Shown: positions 13,680 through 22,044 of the stretch, piece after piece | Layout of the letters: the number at the start of each line of letters is the position of its first letter | Numbering within the stretch: position 1 is the stretch's first letter | Virus record (IMG/VR): IMGVR_UViG_3300017971_000214 | Coordinates: 1 to 64,000 of that record | DNA length: 64,000 nucleotides | DNA from: a virus | Strand: one strand, 5' to 3' | Translations under genes and position numbers: made by a program | Notes under the pieces: generated by a model | The model's database searches: none | Told to the model about the DNA's origin: nothing | The model's input: the letters and a program-made list of their open reading frames with translations, nothing else

Positions 13680-14212
13680 TGGAACGGTAGGGAACGGTTG
13701 GGCCGTGCGTGGCTTTGCCCCGCCCGGCTTGGACCGGCAATGCGAGGAGCCCCGTCGCGGTGTGATGCTGCCGCGGGGCACCAAACCAAGCGTCACCGGG
13801 ATCGGCTGTGAATGGCATCGTTCGGCCGCGTTCGGTAAGGCTCGGCCCGGCAATGCAAGGAGTCCTATCACGGATGATCTCTGTCGTAGGACGCCAAACG
13901 GTGCGGAACGGAAGGGCCGTGCAGCGCACGACCGCGTTCGGCAGCGCCCCGCTGCGTGCGGTTCGGTGGGGCAATGCAAGGAGTCCTATCACGGATGATC
14001 TCTGTCGTCGGTCGCTATTCGGAAAGGCTGTCCCGAACGGCAGCGCTGGGCACCGCATGGCAGGGCAGCGCAAGGAGCCTGGTCGCGGATGATCTCTGCC
14101 GCTAGGCACTACTCCCTCGGAGTGGAGAGGCACGTCCTCGTAGCGCTAGGCATAACCCGGCGCGGCTTGACAAAGCACGGAGCCCCATCACGGCGGAAGC
14201 TGTCGTGGGGCG
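13680..14212 (+). ncRNA. array of five structured 31-nt hairpin repeats
   Basis: Five hairpins at 13749-13779, 13862-13892, 13983-14013, 14077-14107 and 14182-14211. The central part is TCRCGG...CTGYCG and is preceded in three copies by GCAATGCRAGGAG. The outer 6-bp stem changes on both sides together: GCCCCG/CGGGGC, GTCCTA/TAGGAC, GCCTGG/CTAGGC, GCCCCA/TGGGGC. The inner pair ACGG/CTGT also alternates with GCGG/CTGC. Copy 3 has a degraded right arm. Such compensated change shows selection for RNA (or single-strand DNA) folding. No protein frame is convincing here. It could be a processed small-RNA array, a leader element or a packaging/replication signal; I recognise no known RNA family. Confidence 0.65.
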
Positions 14213-14214
14213 CC

Positions 14215-14253
14215 ACTACAATTGTTGACCATAGTGGGGCTAGGTGATAGGGT
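14215..14253 (+). promoter_or_regulatory. ACTACAATTG-type promoter
   Basis: ACTACAATTG 14215-14224, TTGACC 14225-14230, 17-bp spacer ending CTAGGTGA, TAGGGT 14248-14253. It begins right after the fifth hairpin. Confidence 0.7.
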
Positions 14254-14553
14254 GGTGGCGTTCTCTCGGCTGCGGGGGAGAGAGTTGACCGGATGGGTCG
14301 GCGGGATGTCAGAACGAATGATCATCGGACGGTAGGACAGCGGGAGCGGGCGAGGAGTCGGCATGTCCAACGGTAGGAGCGCAGGAAGGCTTGTTGATCA
14401 CGGCAGACCGCACGATGGTTGACTGGAAGGCTAGAAGGAAGGCGCGCTCAAGACAGTGGTGCGGAAACGGTGGTAGGCCGGTACGCATGACAGAACAGCC
14501 GGGGGCTAATTGGTTCGATCCTGGGAACGTCTGAAAGAAAGCGAGAGCCTGAG
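14254..14553 (+). other. 300-nt gene-free leader
   Basis: Between promoter and ATG 14554 no gene is seen on either strand. Purine-rich, with repeated CGGACGG-, GGTAGGA- and GGAAGG-like segments, as in the other long leaders. Probably an untranslated 5-prime region. Confidence 0.4.
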
Positions 14554-14895
14554 ATGAGCAAGACATGCTGGGACGATCACACGGCTGCGACTGCCGAGCA
14601 AAACGAAGAGCTGGAGCGGGCGGTAGCCGACGTGCTGAACCGGGCCTGTCGAGAGAACATCGCCAACGTGCCCGACTTCATCTTGGCCCGTGTGATGGTC
14701 CGCGCCTTGGCGGCTTTCGAGGAGTCGTTGCAGGCACGGAATGCTTGGTTCGGGTTGGACAAGAAAGATCAAGAACCTATACCGATACCGGAGGGAGCCA
14801 GAGATGATCGACTGGAAGGCTCTGAAGAAGGAAGTCGACGACGAGCACGGTGCGCTGGACGAGTGCGAGTGCTCCGATTGCATCAAGCTGATTGA
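14554..14895 (+). CDS. phage hypothetical protein of the NVPDFILA type, 113 aa
   Basis: Residues ~15-70 (EELERAVADVLNRACRENIA, then NVPDFILARVMVRALAAFEE) match a short helical protein family common in phage genomes, normally 60-80 aa and ending with an R-x-W-[FY]-G segment, here RNAWFGL. The extra C-terminal 40 residues overlap the next gene by 92 nt, are Arg/Ser-rich and look like an out-of-frame extension. A lost stop codon or frameshift is possible. Confidence 0.65.
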   Translation: MSKTCWDDHTAATAEQNEELERAVADVLNRACRENIANVPDFILARVMVRALAAFEESLQARNAWFGLDKKDQEPIPIPEGARDDRLEGSEEGSRRRARCAGRVRVLRLHQAD

Positions 14896-15901
14896 GGAAG
14901 CCGTCAGTGAGGGCTGGCGCTGTGAGATATGCGGCTACGATGGGGAGCCCTTCTCCTTCGCCTGCGCCTGCTACGACGAGAACGCCGCCTACTGCTTCCC
15001 GCGGAGCCCCGGCACAGGATGCTTCCACGGGCAGCTAGGATGCCCTCTGTGCGACGAGGGGGAGCGGCTGGATGTGGTGACCCGTGCGTTGGTGCGTGCC
15101 CTCAGACGGGCGCCTGAGCCCCTTAGCAGGCAGCTCTTCGCCGAGGCCAAGAAGGTGGCGATCGAGACCGGGCAGCCTGTCGTCATCACCCAACAGAAGG
15201 TGGCTAGTTCGGAGGAGATCGAAGAGCTGAAGCGGGTGCTGAAGCCGCGCCCCAAGAGCGACCGGCCACGGCTCCAAGCCAACCACACCAAGCCCGAACC
15301 GGAGACGAGGACCGAGTCCGACAAGCCATGGCGTGACCCCTGCCCCAAGTGCAAGACACCCGCCAACCCCAGAGCCTACTCCTGCAAGAACTGCGACCAC
15401 TCGTGGCTCCCCGTCGCCACCCAAGAGCACGACATCCTCCAAGGCTTCTACAAGGTCGCCATCGCTGAACGTGATCACGAACGCCACCTCGCCCTCAAAG
15501 CCGAAGCCCAAGTCAAAGCCCTCCGCAAAGAGGCCGAAGCCCTCGCCGCCGAATCCGAAGAGGCCCGGTCAGGAGAGTCCGAAGAGCTGCAGATCTTGAG
15601 AGAAGAACTCGCCGCGGCCCGCATCGAACGCGACGACGCCCGCCGCCTCGCCGTTGACCTGTACGAGAACTTCCCAGACCCCACCTACGAGAACTCCACC
15701 CTCGACCGCTGGAAGGCCAACGACCCCAAGCTCGAACACGAGTCCGTCTCCGCCCAAGGCTACGAGCGCATCGTTCAGCTGCTGCTCAACCACGCGAAGC
15801 TGCAACACGACCACGACTACCTCTCCGCACCTCCAGCTGATCTCATCGAGCTGTACCTCGTCGAGCTGCGCGCACACCAACGAGGCGAAGGCCATGGCTG
15901 A
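14804..15901 (+). CDS. zinc-binding coiled-coil protein, 365 aa
   Basis: N-terminal cysteine clusters (CECSDC, CEICGYDG, CACYD, CPLCDEG), a middle four-cysteine ribbon (CPKCKTPANPRAYSCKNCDH near residue 185), then a long coiled coil (HLALKAEAQVKALRKEAEAL and following) and a helical end. It looks like a scaffold or adaptor with several zinc sites. ATG 14804 has GGAGGGAGCCAGAG just upstream. Confidence 0.65.
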   Translation: MIDWKALKKEVDDEHGALDECECSDCIKLIEEAVSEGWRCEICGYDGEPFSFACACYDENAAYCFPRSPGTGCFHGQLGCPLCDEGERLDVVTRALVRALRRAPEPLSRQLFAEAKKVAIETGQPVVITQQKVASSEEIEELKRVLKPRPKSDRPRLQANHTKPEPETRTESDKPWRDPCPKCKTPANPRAYSCKNCDHSWLPVATQEHDILQGFYKVAIAERDHERHLALKAEAQVKALRKEAEALAAESEEARSGESEELQILREELAAARIERDDARRLAVDLYENFPDPTYENSTLDRWKANDPKLEHESVSAQGYERIVQLLLNHAKLQHDHDYLSAPPADLIELYLVELRAHQRGEGHG

Positions 15902-16637
15902 CCGCGTCCACCAAGCCGCTCAGAACCTGCTCGATGCCCTCCCCAGATGCGCCTGCGGCTCCCCCGCCTGCGCCATGCTCCCAGACGGCTCCGACATCTG
16001 CCCCGACTGCATGGGCGACGAAGACCAGGACGCCGCCGAGTTCTACTACGACTGGCACAACATCGCCGACGAGCTGCAAGAAGCCCTCGAAGCCACCAAA
16101 CCCAAGACGACCCCAGGTGTCGTCCCCTTCGACTACGACGGATCTTTTTCCCGAACCATGACCGGATACGTCGAAGAGCCCAACGACGGCCCCTACTCCC
16201 CCGCAAGCACCCGAATCCGCCCCGGCGGCTTCTTCGAATGCGACTTCTGCGGCACCAACACCAACGCCCGACTCCGCAAATGCTGCGCCCTCGGATACGA
16301 GTTCGATGGCGGCACGTGGCCGCTGACCGCCGGAGCCCCCGTCATGAAAGACAACCGACCCCAGCCCCACCCCGTCCCCACCTCCCTCAACCCCGACCGC
16401 ACCAAGGTGCGCATCCGGACTCTTCAACCCTCCGTCGACCTGTCCCCCAAAGACGCCCGCGAGCTGGCACTCAAGCTGGAGACGATGGCCGACAAGCTGG
16501 ACAAGCCACCCCCAGACATCCTCTGCCCCAAGTGCGGCTTCGACGAGCACGCCACCAAAGACATCTACCCGCCCGTCCACATCTGCGCCAAGTGCAAGCA
16601 CCAGTGGACCCCCGAGAAACCCGAGGGACGATCATGA
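15894..16637 (+). CDS. multi-zinc-ribbon protein, 247 aa
   Basis: Three Cys clusters: CACGSPACAM...CPDCMG near residues 20-40, CDFCGTN...CCALG near 115-130, and CPKCGFDEHATK...CAKCKHQW near 210-235. The last is a classic four-Cys ribbon. The ATG overlaps the previous gene by 8 nt. It shares zinc-rich character with its upstream neighbour and may act with it. Function unknown. Confidence 0.65.
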   Translation: MADRVHQAAQNLLDALPRCACGSPACAMLPDGSDICPDCMGDEDQDAAEFYYDWHNIADELQEALEATKPKTTPGVVPFDYDGSFSRTMTGYVEEPNDGPYSPASTRIRPGGFFECDFCGTNTNARLRKCCALGYEFDGGTWPLTAGAPVMKDNRPQPHPVPTSLNPDRTKVRIRTLQPSVDLSPKDARELALKLETMADKLDKPPPDILCPKCGFDEHATKDIYPPVHICAKCKHQWTPEKPEGRS

Positions 16638-16918
16638 GCGACGGAGCCGAAGAGCGCCGCGAGGCCGCCGACTACACCTACCACGTCCACTGGTCCCCAG
16701 AAGACGGGGAGTACGTCTGCACCTGCTCCGAGTTCCCCTCTCTGAGCTGTCTCGCCATTCACCCTCTGGTGGCCTTGGCCGAGATGCTCCCCGTCGTGGA
16801 CGCCGTCCTCGAATCCATGCGAGAGCACGACGAGCCGCTGCCCGAGCCTCTGCGTCCGCCGAGCCCGGTACGCTTCATCGTCATGCCCCCCGCACGCCCC
16901 AAGGAGCCCATGAGATGA
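16634..16918 (+). CDS. HicB-like antitoxin-fold protein, 94 aa
   Basis: DYTYHVHWSPEDGEYVCTCS then EFPSLSCLAIHPLVALAEML fits the HicB/RNase H-like fold: a first strand Y-x-V-x-W, then the EDGEYV hairpin, EFPSLS, and the helix ALAEMLPVVDAVLESMREHD. No HicA toxin with its double-stranded RNA-binding fold lies next to it, so it may be an orphan or an inhibitor of a host toxin. It overlaps its upstream neighbour by 4 nt. Confidence 0.65.
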   Translation: MSDGAEERREAADYTYHVHWSPEDGEYVCTCSEFPSLSCLAIHPLVALAEMLPVVDAVLESMREHDEPLPEPLRPPSPVRFIVMPPARPKEPMR

Positions 16919-17130
16919 TCATCGAGATGCACGCAGGCCGTGGGTACGACCTCGCCAAACACTGCTCCCGACTCCACCTCAAAGCCGAGTCCGACGAGGA
17001 ACGAATCATCCTCGCCCGCCTCGCCCACCTCGGGATGAAAAACGATCTCGTTCGAACCCTCGCCCAGCTCCTCCCCAAGAAGGACCCTGCGGGACTTCCC
17101 CCCACCAAAGACGGAACCTCCGACCCCTAG
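16915..17130 (+). CDS. small helical protein, 71 aa
   Basis: MIIEMHAGRGYDLAKHCSRL followed by KAESDEERIILARLAHLGMK: helical, four-base overlap with the HicB-like gene. It is not HicA-like: too acidic and without the HicA glycine-histidine signature. Unknown function. Confidence 0.55.
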   Translation: MIIEMHAGRGYDLAKHCSRLHLKAESDEERIILARLAHLGMKNDLVRTLAQLLPKKDPAGLPPTKDGTSDP

Positions 17131-17190
17131 ACCCACATGTAGGGAAAAACCCGACAACCCGTAATTTATTTCGGAGATGATCTAAGAGAC

Positions 17191-18786
17191 ATGGCCAAGC
17201 CGTTCGATGATCTGCGTAAGCAGATGAGCCCCGAGCGCCGGGAGAAGAACCGCGGGGACGCCGAGAAGGAACTGGCGGGAATCGAGGACTGCGTGAACCC
17301 GTCGAAGGGCTTCCACGATCTGTCCTTCAACCAACTCGCCGAGCGCGTCCACGCCCTCGCCTGCATCATGGCCGTCGTCGATGGCCCCATGCCTACCCGC
17401 GAAGAGCTGGACGCAGGGCACGACGAGGCCATGGCCGTCGCCGGGAAGCTGTTCGAGCTGTCCGATGGCGCCGAGGAAAGCGCCCCGAAGAAGCAGCTCG
17501 CCCGGTCGAGAAGCTACGCCGCGGCCGTAGCGGGCACCCTGTTGGGAATCGCTGAGGGCCTGAAGAAGATCATCCCCGAGAAGGACCCTCCCGAACTACG
17601 ACTGCTCTGGGACGTGGCCCACGATCTCGCTTCCGAAGGTCAGACCTTCTACCCCTGCTCGCTCTGCGACCACTGCGTGTCCAACGACGAGGAAGCCTAC
17701 TTCTGCCTGAAGCACGAGCGCGGGACCGACCATGACGAGACCTGCAGCGACTGGAAAAGGAAGGTGGAGGAGTCGGCCCGAGCCCTCACCGTTTCAAGGG
17801 AGCTGGGGGCGAAGGAGATCAAAGAGTTGTACGAGGCCGGACCCGAGGGGCTGGAAGCGGCGGCGATCTACGAGCGAGCCCGAGCCCAGATTCAGACGCT
17901 GGAGAAGCAGCTGAACGACGCACGGCAGACGGCGCTGATGTTGGCGACGAAGGTCGACCGGGACCAGATACCCGACGCGGTGCACACGAAGCTGGACCTG
18001 TGGGAGACCGAGCCCATCGCCGAGCTGGCTCGAATGGTGGACGGCCCGCGGCAGCCGGAGGGGTTGCCGGACCCGAAGGACTGCGCGCCGCCTTGGACCG
18101 CCTTCTACGTGGACGGCTACCCCGAGGCCATCATGCCTGCCGGCCGACCGGGGGACGTGGCCATCGTCCGGGGGCTGCCCGAGGAGCTGGTGCAGAGGAT
18201 CATCCAATGCGCCAACGCCGGAGTGCTTCAGGACCGGCTCAAGCCTGGTGAGGTCGAAGAGGCTGTTGCCAACGCCCAGCGGCTGTTCGATGGGTCGAAG
18301 CGTGACGAGATCATCCAAGACTTCTTGGAGAAGACCGCACCGAAGGAGCGCGAGTGCAAGGTATGCGGTGAGACCTACACCGGCATGAGGATGATCTGCG
18401 GAAAGCACGAGTGCGAGATGACCCTGCAGCTTCGCGCCGTCCAAGGTCGTGCCATGCGCCCTATCGACTACTGCGGAGACAACGCGCCGCGAGGGGCGAT
18501 CTTCTTCAACGACTACGTCAAAGCCCCCACGCCTCCGCCCGAGAACCCCTACGAGTGGGAATGCCTCGGCAACGGCTTCAAGCTGAGCGTCGAAGAGGAC
18601 GCTAGCTTGACCCGCGTCGCCCACGTCTACCCGAGTGGGGACCCTGAAAGGCCATGGATGGGAGAGGCCCATTGCGGCGTCTGGGGCATCAAGCGCCCCA
18701 CGTTCCGAACGAAGGAAGAAGCGAAAGCGTGGTGCGAGAAGAAGATCGAGAGTCCAAGAGAAGAGACACCCGAGGAGACGCAATGA
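17191..18786 (+). CDS. large hypothetical protein with zinc motifs, 531 aa
   Basis: Long, charged protein. Residues ~145-195 carry CSLCDHCVSNDEEAYFCLKH and a following Cys; ~220-260 form a coiled coil (ARAQIQTLEKQLNDARQTAL); ~390-410 contain CKVCGETYTGMRMICGKHEC; and the end has a beta-rich domain (EWECLGNGFKLSVEEDASLT, AHCGVWGIKRPTFRTKEEAK) resembling small phage domains that end in a helix with TKEEAKAW. The domains suggest a modular adaptor. No enzyme motif seen. Gap 17131-17190 before it holds only a likely leader. Confidence 0.65.
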   Translation: MAKPFDDLRKQMSPERREKNRGDAEKELAGIEDCVNPSKGFHDLSFNQLAERVHALACIMAVVDGPMPTREELDAGHDEAMAVAGKLFELSDGAEESAPKKQLARSRSYAAAVAGTLLGIAEGLKKIIPEKDPPELRLLWDVAHDLASEGQTFYPCSLCDHCVSNDEEAYFCLKHERGTDHDETCSDWKRKVEESARALTVSRELGAKEIKELYEAGPEGLEAAAIYERARAQIQTLEKQLNDARQTALMLATKVDRDQIPDAVHTKLDLWETEPIAELARMVDGPRQPEGLPDPKDCAPPWTAFYVDGYPEAIMPAGRPGDVAIVRGLPEELVQRIIQCANAGVLQDRLKPGEVEEAVANAQRLFDGSKRDEIIQDFLEKTAPKERECKVCGETYTGMRMICGKHECEMTLQLRAVQGRAMRPIDYCGDNAPRGAIFFNDYVKAPTPPPENPYEWECLGNGFKLSVEEDASLTRVAHVYPSGDPERPWMGEAHCGVWGIKRPTFRTKEEAKAWCEKKIESPREETPEETQ

Positions 18787-18971
18787 CCAAACCCGTTCTG
18801 CCTGAGAGTATGAAGCTGCCGGCCATTGCGATCATGACCGGCCTGCGCCAGATGTTCCCCGCCCTCCCCAACGCGGGGGCGCCGGTTCCAACTCGGGGGC
18901 CGGACGGTGCGGGACTCGGAGCTGTACGCCAGAGTGATGAATGGAGCTGTCATGGCGATGTGGGAACATGA
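18783..18971 (+). pseudogene. truncated copy of the PESMKLPAIAIMTGLRQMFP gene
   Basis: 62 codons whose first 28 share PESMKLPAIAIMTGLRQMFP with the intact 78-residue gene at 20101. The DNA identity is nearly complete over about 55-60 bp, then stops abruptly and the frame runs into the gene at 18907. The rest of the translation is unlike the intact copy. Probably a partial duplication; whether the short product is made is unknown. Confidence 0.5.
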
Positions 18972-19311
18972 TCTGAAGAAGCACGCCGACAAGGTCGACA
19001 ACCCCGAGGCACTGCCCTCGGACGCACACTACGTTCTGCTGCTGTTCAAGGAGCGATCTGTGTACGTGGCCGACCACATCAGCGCATTGGCGGACACGCC
19101 GACCCGAGGCTACCCGGCCCACGATGTCTCCTTTCGAGGCTGCGAGTACTGGGTGGCGAAGGACGGCCACGAGATGTCCGCCGTCATCGAGCTTCTGGAA
19201 GAGGCCAAAAAGAGCTGCGACTACAGCAGCAAGCCCACCTACGTGGTGCTCAGGGCCAAAGCCCTGAAGGTTCGAATGCAGCCGATGCTGGATGACTTCG
19301 ACGAGCTATGA
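18907..19311 (+). CDS. hypothetical protein, 134 aa
   Basis: Starts at GTG 18907 (VRDSELYARVMNGAVMAMWE) after a G-rich stretch. A central SAHYVLLLFKE-like strand and RGCEYWVAKDGHEMSAVIEL suggest a mixed fold. Overlaps the truncated duplicate by 65 nt; the join may have arisen from that duplication. Unknown function. Confidence 0.6.
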   Translation: MRDSELYARVMNGAVMAMWEHDLKKHADKVDNPEALPSDAHYVLLLFKERSVYVADHISALADTPTRGYPAHDVSFRGCEYWVAKDGHEMSAVIELLEEAKKSCDYSSKPTYVVLRAKALKVRMQPMLDDFDEL

Positions 19312-19505
19312 AGATCATATACAAGGGTCCGCACGAGAGTGTGGTCAAGAAGGTCGTCTGCAAAGAATGCGGGGCGACCATCGAGTACGTACCCAATGAC
19401 GTGGAGACCCTGTGGTCCGGCAAGGACTACGACGGGGGGCCGGACGGGGCCACAGGATTCAAGTGCCCCCAGTGCGGCAAGAACGTGATCCTCACAAGGT
19501 GGTAG
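19308..19505 (+). CDS. zinc-ribbon protein, 65 aa
   Basis: A single four-cysteine ribbon: KVVCKECGATIEYVPNDVET and FKCPQCGKNVI. The start overlaps the stop of the gene before (ATGA). Typical small phage zinc protein. Confidence 0.7.
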   Translation: MKIIYKGPHESVVKKVVCKECGATIEYVPNDVETLWSGKDYDGGPDGATGFKCPQCGKNVILTRW

Positions 19506-19507
19506 CC

Positions 19508-20101
19508 ATGAAAAAGAAGAAGACGAAGGTTCAGAAACGGCCGACCTTTGCTCAGCTGCGGGACGCGCTCCGAACATCGGAGATCGAGGGAGATATGCTG
19601 AAGCAGCAACTCAAGGACAAGGACGACTCTCTTCGAAAGGCGCGCGCACAGGTCAGGGAGTTGCGAAAAGAAGCCAAGGCGTATCAGCAGGCCAAGGAAC
19701 AGCAGAGGAGAGCGCAAGAGGCTTTCGACCACTCTTCCCCTGGGGAGCAGTTGAAGGCAACGACCAACGTGCTGCGGAAGCTGCACAAAGATCGGCTGAC
19801 GCTGCTTACGACCTACCCCGCTAGGTCTTTGCTGTCTGTGTTTTGCTCGACTCGCGCCGACGAGGTGTCCGAGGAACTGCGGGAAACCAGGGCCTCGATG
19901 GAGGATGCCAGGGAGAAGATCAAGAACATTGCCGAGGGAACTTCCGTGACGGACGCCTCGGAGCTGATGGTACTGGACGACATCGTCCGCATTCTCATCG
20001 AGCGCACGGCGTTACTCACCAAGCTGGAGCTGGGATGGCGTCGGGAGAGTGTTTCTTGGGACGTGGCTTCGCCTGCAGTCCCTTGTTACCGGGAGCCGTG
20101 A
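19508..20101 (+). CDS. coiled-coil protein, 197 aa
   Basis: Starts MKKKKTKVQKRPTFAQLRDA, then heptad-rich segments (EGDMLKQQLKDKDDSLRKAR, KEAKAYQQAKEQQRRAQEAF) and a second helical region from ~130 (EVSEELRETRASMEDAREKI). No enzyme motif. Two nt separate it from the previous stop; TGATG overlap with the next gene. Confidence 0.65.
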   Translation: MKKKKTKVQKRPTFAQLRDALRTSEIEGDMLKQQLKDKDDSLRKARAQVRELRKEAKAYQQAKEQQRRAQEAFDHSSPGEQLKATTNVLRKLHKDRLTLLTTYPARSLLSVFCSTRADEVSEELRETRASMEDAREKIKNIAEGTSVTDASELMVLDDIVRILIERTALLTKLELGWRRESVSWDVASPAVPCYREP

Positions 20102-20337
20102 TGTCTGATTCTCCAAAGCGGCCCGAGAGCATGAAGCTGCCGGCCATTGCGATCATGACCGGTCTGCGCCAGATGTTCCCCAAGGTTCCTGAGGACCGCT
20201 TCCGCGAGGTGGTCACCACCGAGCTGGCCAACGCCGCCATCGAGACCGCCACCATGAAGGAAGACCCGGACTTCAAGAAGCTCGCGGTGGAGGTGGCCGA
20301 GCGGGTCAAGAAGAAGTTGAGGGAGGAGCTGTCGTGA
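20101..20337 (+). CDS. PESMKLPAIAIMTGLRQMFP protein, intact copy, 78 aa
   Basis: Helical protein: the shared N-terminal block, then EDRFREVVTTELANAAIETA and VAERVKKKLREELS. The truncated copy at 18783 shares the first part at near-identical DNA level. Function unknown. It overlaps neighbours on both sides. Confidence 0.65.
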   Translation: MSDSPKRPESMKLPAIAIMTGLRQMFPKVPEDRFREVVTTELANAAIETATMKEDPDFKKLAVEVAERVKKKLREELS

Positions 20338-20567
20338 CGGTCACCTTGGTCACTTTGGGTAGCGACGAGGACGCAGCGCGCTTCGTGGGGAAACGCGTGG
20401 AGGTCTATGTGGAGACCGGCAACTTCGCACGCGTCGTGGGCTTGGCCCCTAGCGATGAGACCTACGAGGGCATCATCGTGCGCGCCCACCGTCGTGCCTT
20501 CGTGCTGGAAACAGATCAGGGAAAGGTCAAGTGTACGTGGGGCCAGTTACGGAGAGAGCTGCCATGA
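20334..20567 (+). CDS. small beta-barrel-like protein, 77 aa
   Basis: GTG start in a 4-nt overlap. Sequence VGKRVEVYVETGNFARVVGL then GIIVRAHRRAFVLETDQGKV and TWGQLRR alternates strand-like segments as SH3/Hfq-type barrels do. Possibly nucleic-acid binding; inferred only. Confidence 0.55.
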   Translation: MTVTLVTLGSDEDAARFVGKRVEVYVETGNFARVVGLAPSDETYEGIIVRAHRRAFVLETDQGKVKCTWGQLRRELP

Positions 20568-21091
20568 GCGCGCCTGAGTCTAAGTCCGTGCCTCGGAAGT
20601 ACTACGGGGTGTTCCGGCGCAAGGGGCTGAACAGCGTCTACTCGAAGCGCCGCACGGTGGCCCACTTCTCGGACTCCGACCCGAGTTCCAAGTTCGGGGA
20701 GATCGAAGAGGGGGATCACTTCATCGCGATGGGCCGGTCCGGTGCCGCCGAGCGCGGGCTGCTCTGCCACGTGGTGAAGGTGAGCCGCGAGCCGTTGCTG
20801 GAGCTGCTGACCGGGGAAGAGCTGGTCAAGCTGGACTGCGCCGGGGAGGGGCAGCTCGACGAGTACTTCGAGTCTTGGGACGAGTTCCACCCTGACGCCA
20901 AGGCGGCGACCAACCCGATAGCGCTGCGCGTCGAGTTCGAGCCCACGGATACCTGGGTAGACATTCCGCAGTCGCCCATGCAGACGATCATCAACACGAT
21001 GGCTCGGGTAGCGTATGCGGAGATCGTAGCCATAGAGGACGCGCGGGTGTTCGCCGACCTCAACCGCTGCTTGGAGGGAGCACCGCCGTGA
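20564..21091 (+). CDS. hypothetical protein, 175 aa
   Basis: Begins SAPESKSVPRKYYGVFRRKG; beta-rich first half (GDHFIAMGRSGAAERGLLCH) and a helical end. Unrecognised. ATG 20564 sits in a 4-nt overlap with the previous stop. Confidence 0.6.
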   Translation: MSAPESKSVPRKYYGVFRRKGLNSVYSKRRTVAHFSDSDPSSKFGEIEEGDHFIAMGRSGAAERGLLCHVVKVSREPLLELLTGEELVKLDCAGEGQLDEYFESWDEFHPDAKAATNPIALRVEFEPTDTWVDIPQSPMQTIINTMARVAYAEIVAIEDARVFADLNRCLEGAPP

Positions 21092-21360
21092 GCCGGCTGA
21101 GCACTCACGCTCGGTTCGGAAGGAAGCTGTGGTTCACCGGGCATCTGAAGCGCACCAAGGATGGGCGCTTTATCTGCGCACTTCACCCCGATGTTCGCCT
21201 CGTACACCCGCGCCCTTCTAGTTGGATCTGCCCGGTCTGCTACGAGTCCTACGAGCAGAAGCTCGGAAGAAAGACGATCACGCTGTGGCGGCGCCGGCTG
21301 CCCAAACCGCGACGGACGTTCCCCATGCACCGGACGAGACCCGCGAGGGAAGAGACATGA
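21088..21360 (+). CDS. basic hypothetical protein, 90 aa
   Basis: GTG start overlapping the previous stop. Contains ICALHPDVRLVHPRPSSWIC then PVCYESY, with three cysteines and a histidine that could hold zinc, and a strongly basic C-terminus (LWRRRLPKPRRTFPMHRTRP). Confidence 0.55.
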   Translation: MSRLSTHARFGRKLWFTGHLKRTKDGRFICALHPDVRLVHPRPSSWICPVCYESYEQKLGRKTITLWRRRLPKPRRTFPMHRTRPAREET

Positions 21361-21602
21361 CCATCGACGAAGCGTGGGACCGCTGGCTGAACGCGCAGCC
21401 TGTGATGTCGCACGAGGCGCTGAAGGCGGCCAAGACGGCGTTCTACGCGGCGTTCCCTGCGGGCGGTGGAGCGCGGGCGGAGCGCATCGAGCCGGTCATG
21501 AGGGCGGCCCGCAGTCTGGTGCACGAGCAGGGGGACCACAACGATCTCTTCTGCGCGTTGCAGCGAGCCTTGGAGGAATACGATCGTGAACTCACCGGGT
21601 GA
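21357..21602 (+). CDS. helical hypothetical protein, 81 aa
   Basis: TIDEAWDRWLNAQPVMSHEA and following are wholly helical; the end ALQRALEEYDRELTG overlaps the next gene by 17 nt. No family assigned. Confidence 0.55.
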   Translation: MTIDEAWDRWLNAQPVMSHEALKAAKTAFYAAFPAGGGARAERIEPVMRAARSLVHEQGDHNDLFCALQRALEEYDRELTG

Positions 21603-21792
21603 CTTGATGCTTCAGATGCTGACCGCATACCGCAAGTTCGTCGAGCGGGAGGGCCACGTGGTGGTGGTTCTCTACGGCGACAACCTCGCGGCGGTGCTGG
21701 AGCCCGACGCTCCGCGGGTGCAGGCACTCATCAAGGGCATCGACGAAGAGACGGACATGTCGGGAAAGAAGACGGAGGCCAACGGGACATGA
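21586..21792 (+). CDS. hypothetical protein, 68 aa
   Basis: GTG start inside the previous gene. NSPGDLMLQMLTAYRKFVER then VVVVLYGDNLAAVLEPDAPR suggest a small alpha/beta protein. Overlaps the next start by 4 nt. Confidence 0.5.
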   Translation: MNSPGDLMLQMLTAYRKFVEREGHVVVVLYGDNLAAVLEPDAPRVQALIKGIDEETDMSGKKTEANGT

Positions 21793-22028
21793 AGGTCAAA
21801 GAGCTGATGATGGCGCTGGTTGGAGTCGACCCCGAGATGGAGGTCGTGATGAGCGCCGATGCCGAGGGCAACCACTACGCACCACTTCGGGTGGTGGACA
21901 CGGACGGCAACAACTACGGCGATGGGGAGATCGGACTCCGCGAGCTGACGCCTGCGTTGCAGGAAGAGGGCTACTCCGAAGAGGACGTGATGGAGGGCGG
22001 GAAGCCGGTCGTAGTGCTGTGGCCATGA
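21789..22028 (+). CDS. phage hypothetical of the KVKELMMAL type, 79 aa
   Basis: MKVKELMMALVGVDPEMEVV then MSADAEGNHYAPLRVVDTDG belongs to a short family common in phages, starting with MKV-x-EL and containing D-x-E-V-V-x-S-x-D-x-E-G-N. No function is known to me. The end is acidic and finishes VVVLWP. Confidence 0.65.
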   Translation: MKVKELMMALVGVDPEMEVVMSADAEGNHYAPLRVVDTDGNNYGDGEIGLRELTPALQEEGYSEEDVMEGGKPVVVLWP

Positions 22029-22044
22029 TGGGAGACGCCGAACC

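Noticed and set aside
13680-14212. CRISPR array
   Set aside because: The repeats are 30-31 nt but spacing is irregular (about 75-120 nt), the repeat itself varies with compensation, and no cas gene is present.
13680-14212. Integron attC sites or tRNA genes
   Set aside because: No attC core sites (RYYYAAC/GTTRRRY) and no cloverleaf with T-arm motif can be found.
16634-17130. HicAB toxin-antitoxin pair
   Set aside because: The HicB-like protein is convincing, but its neighbour lacks HicA features.
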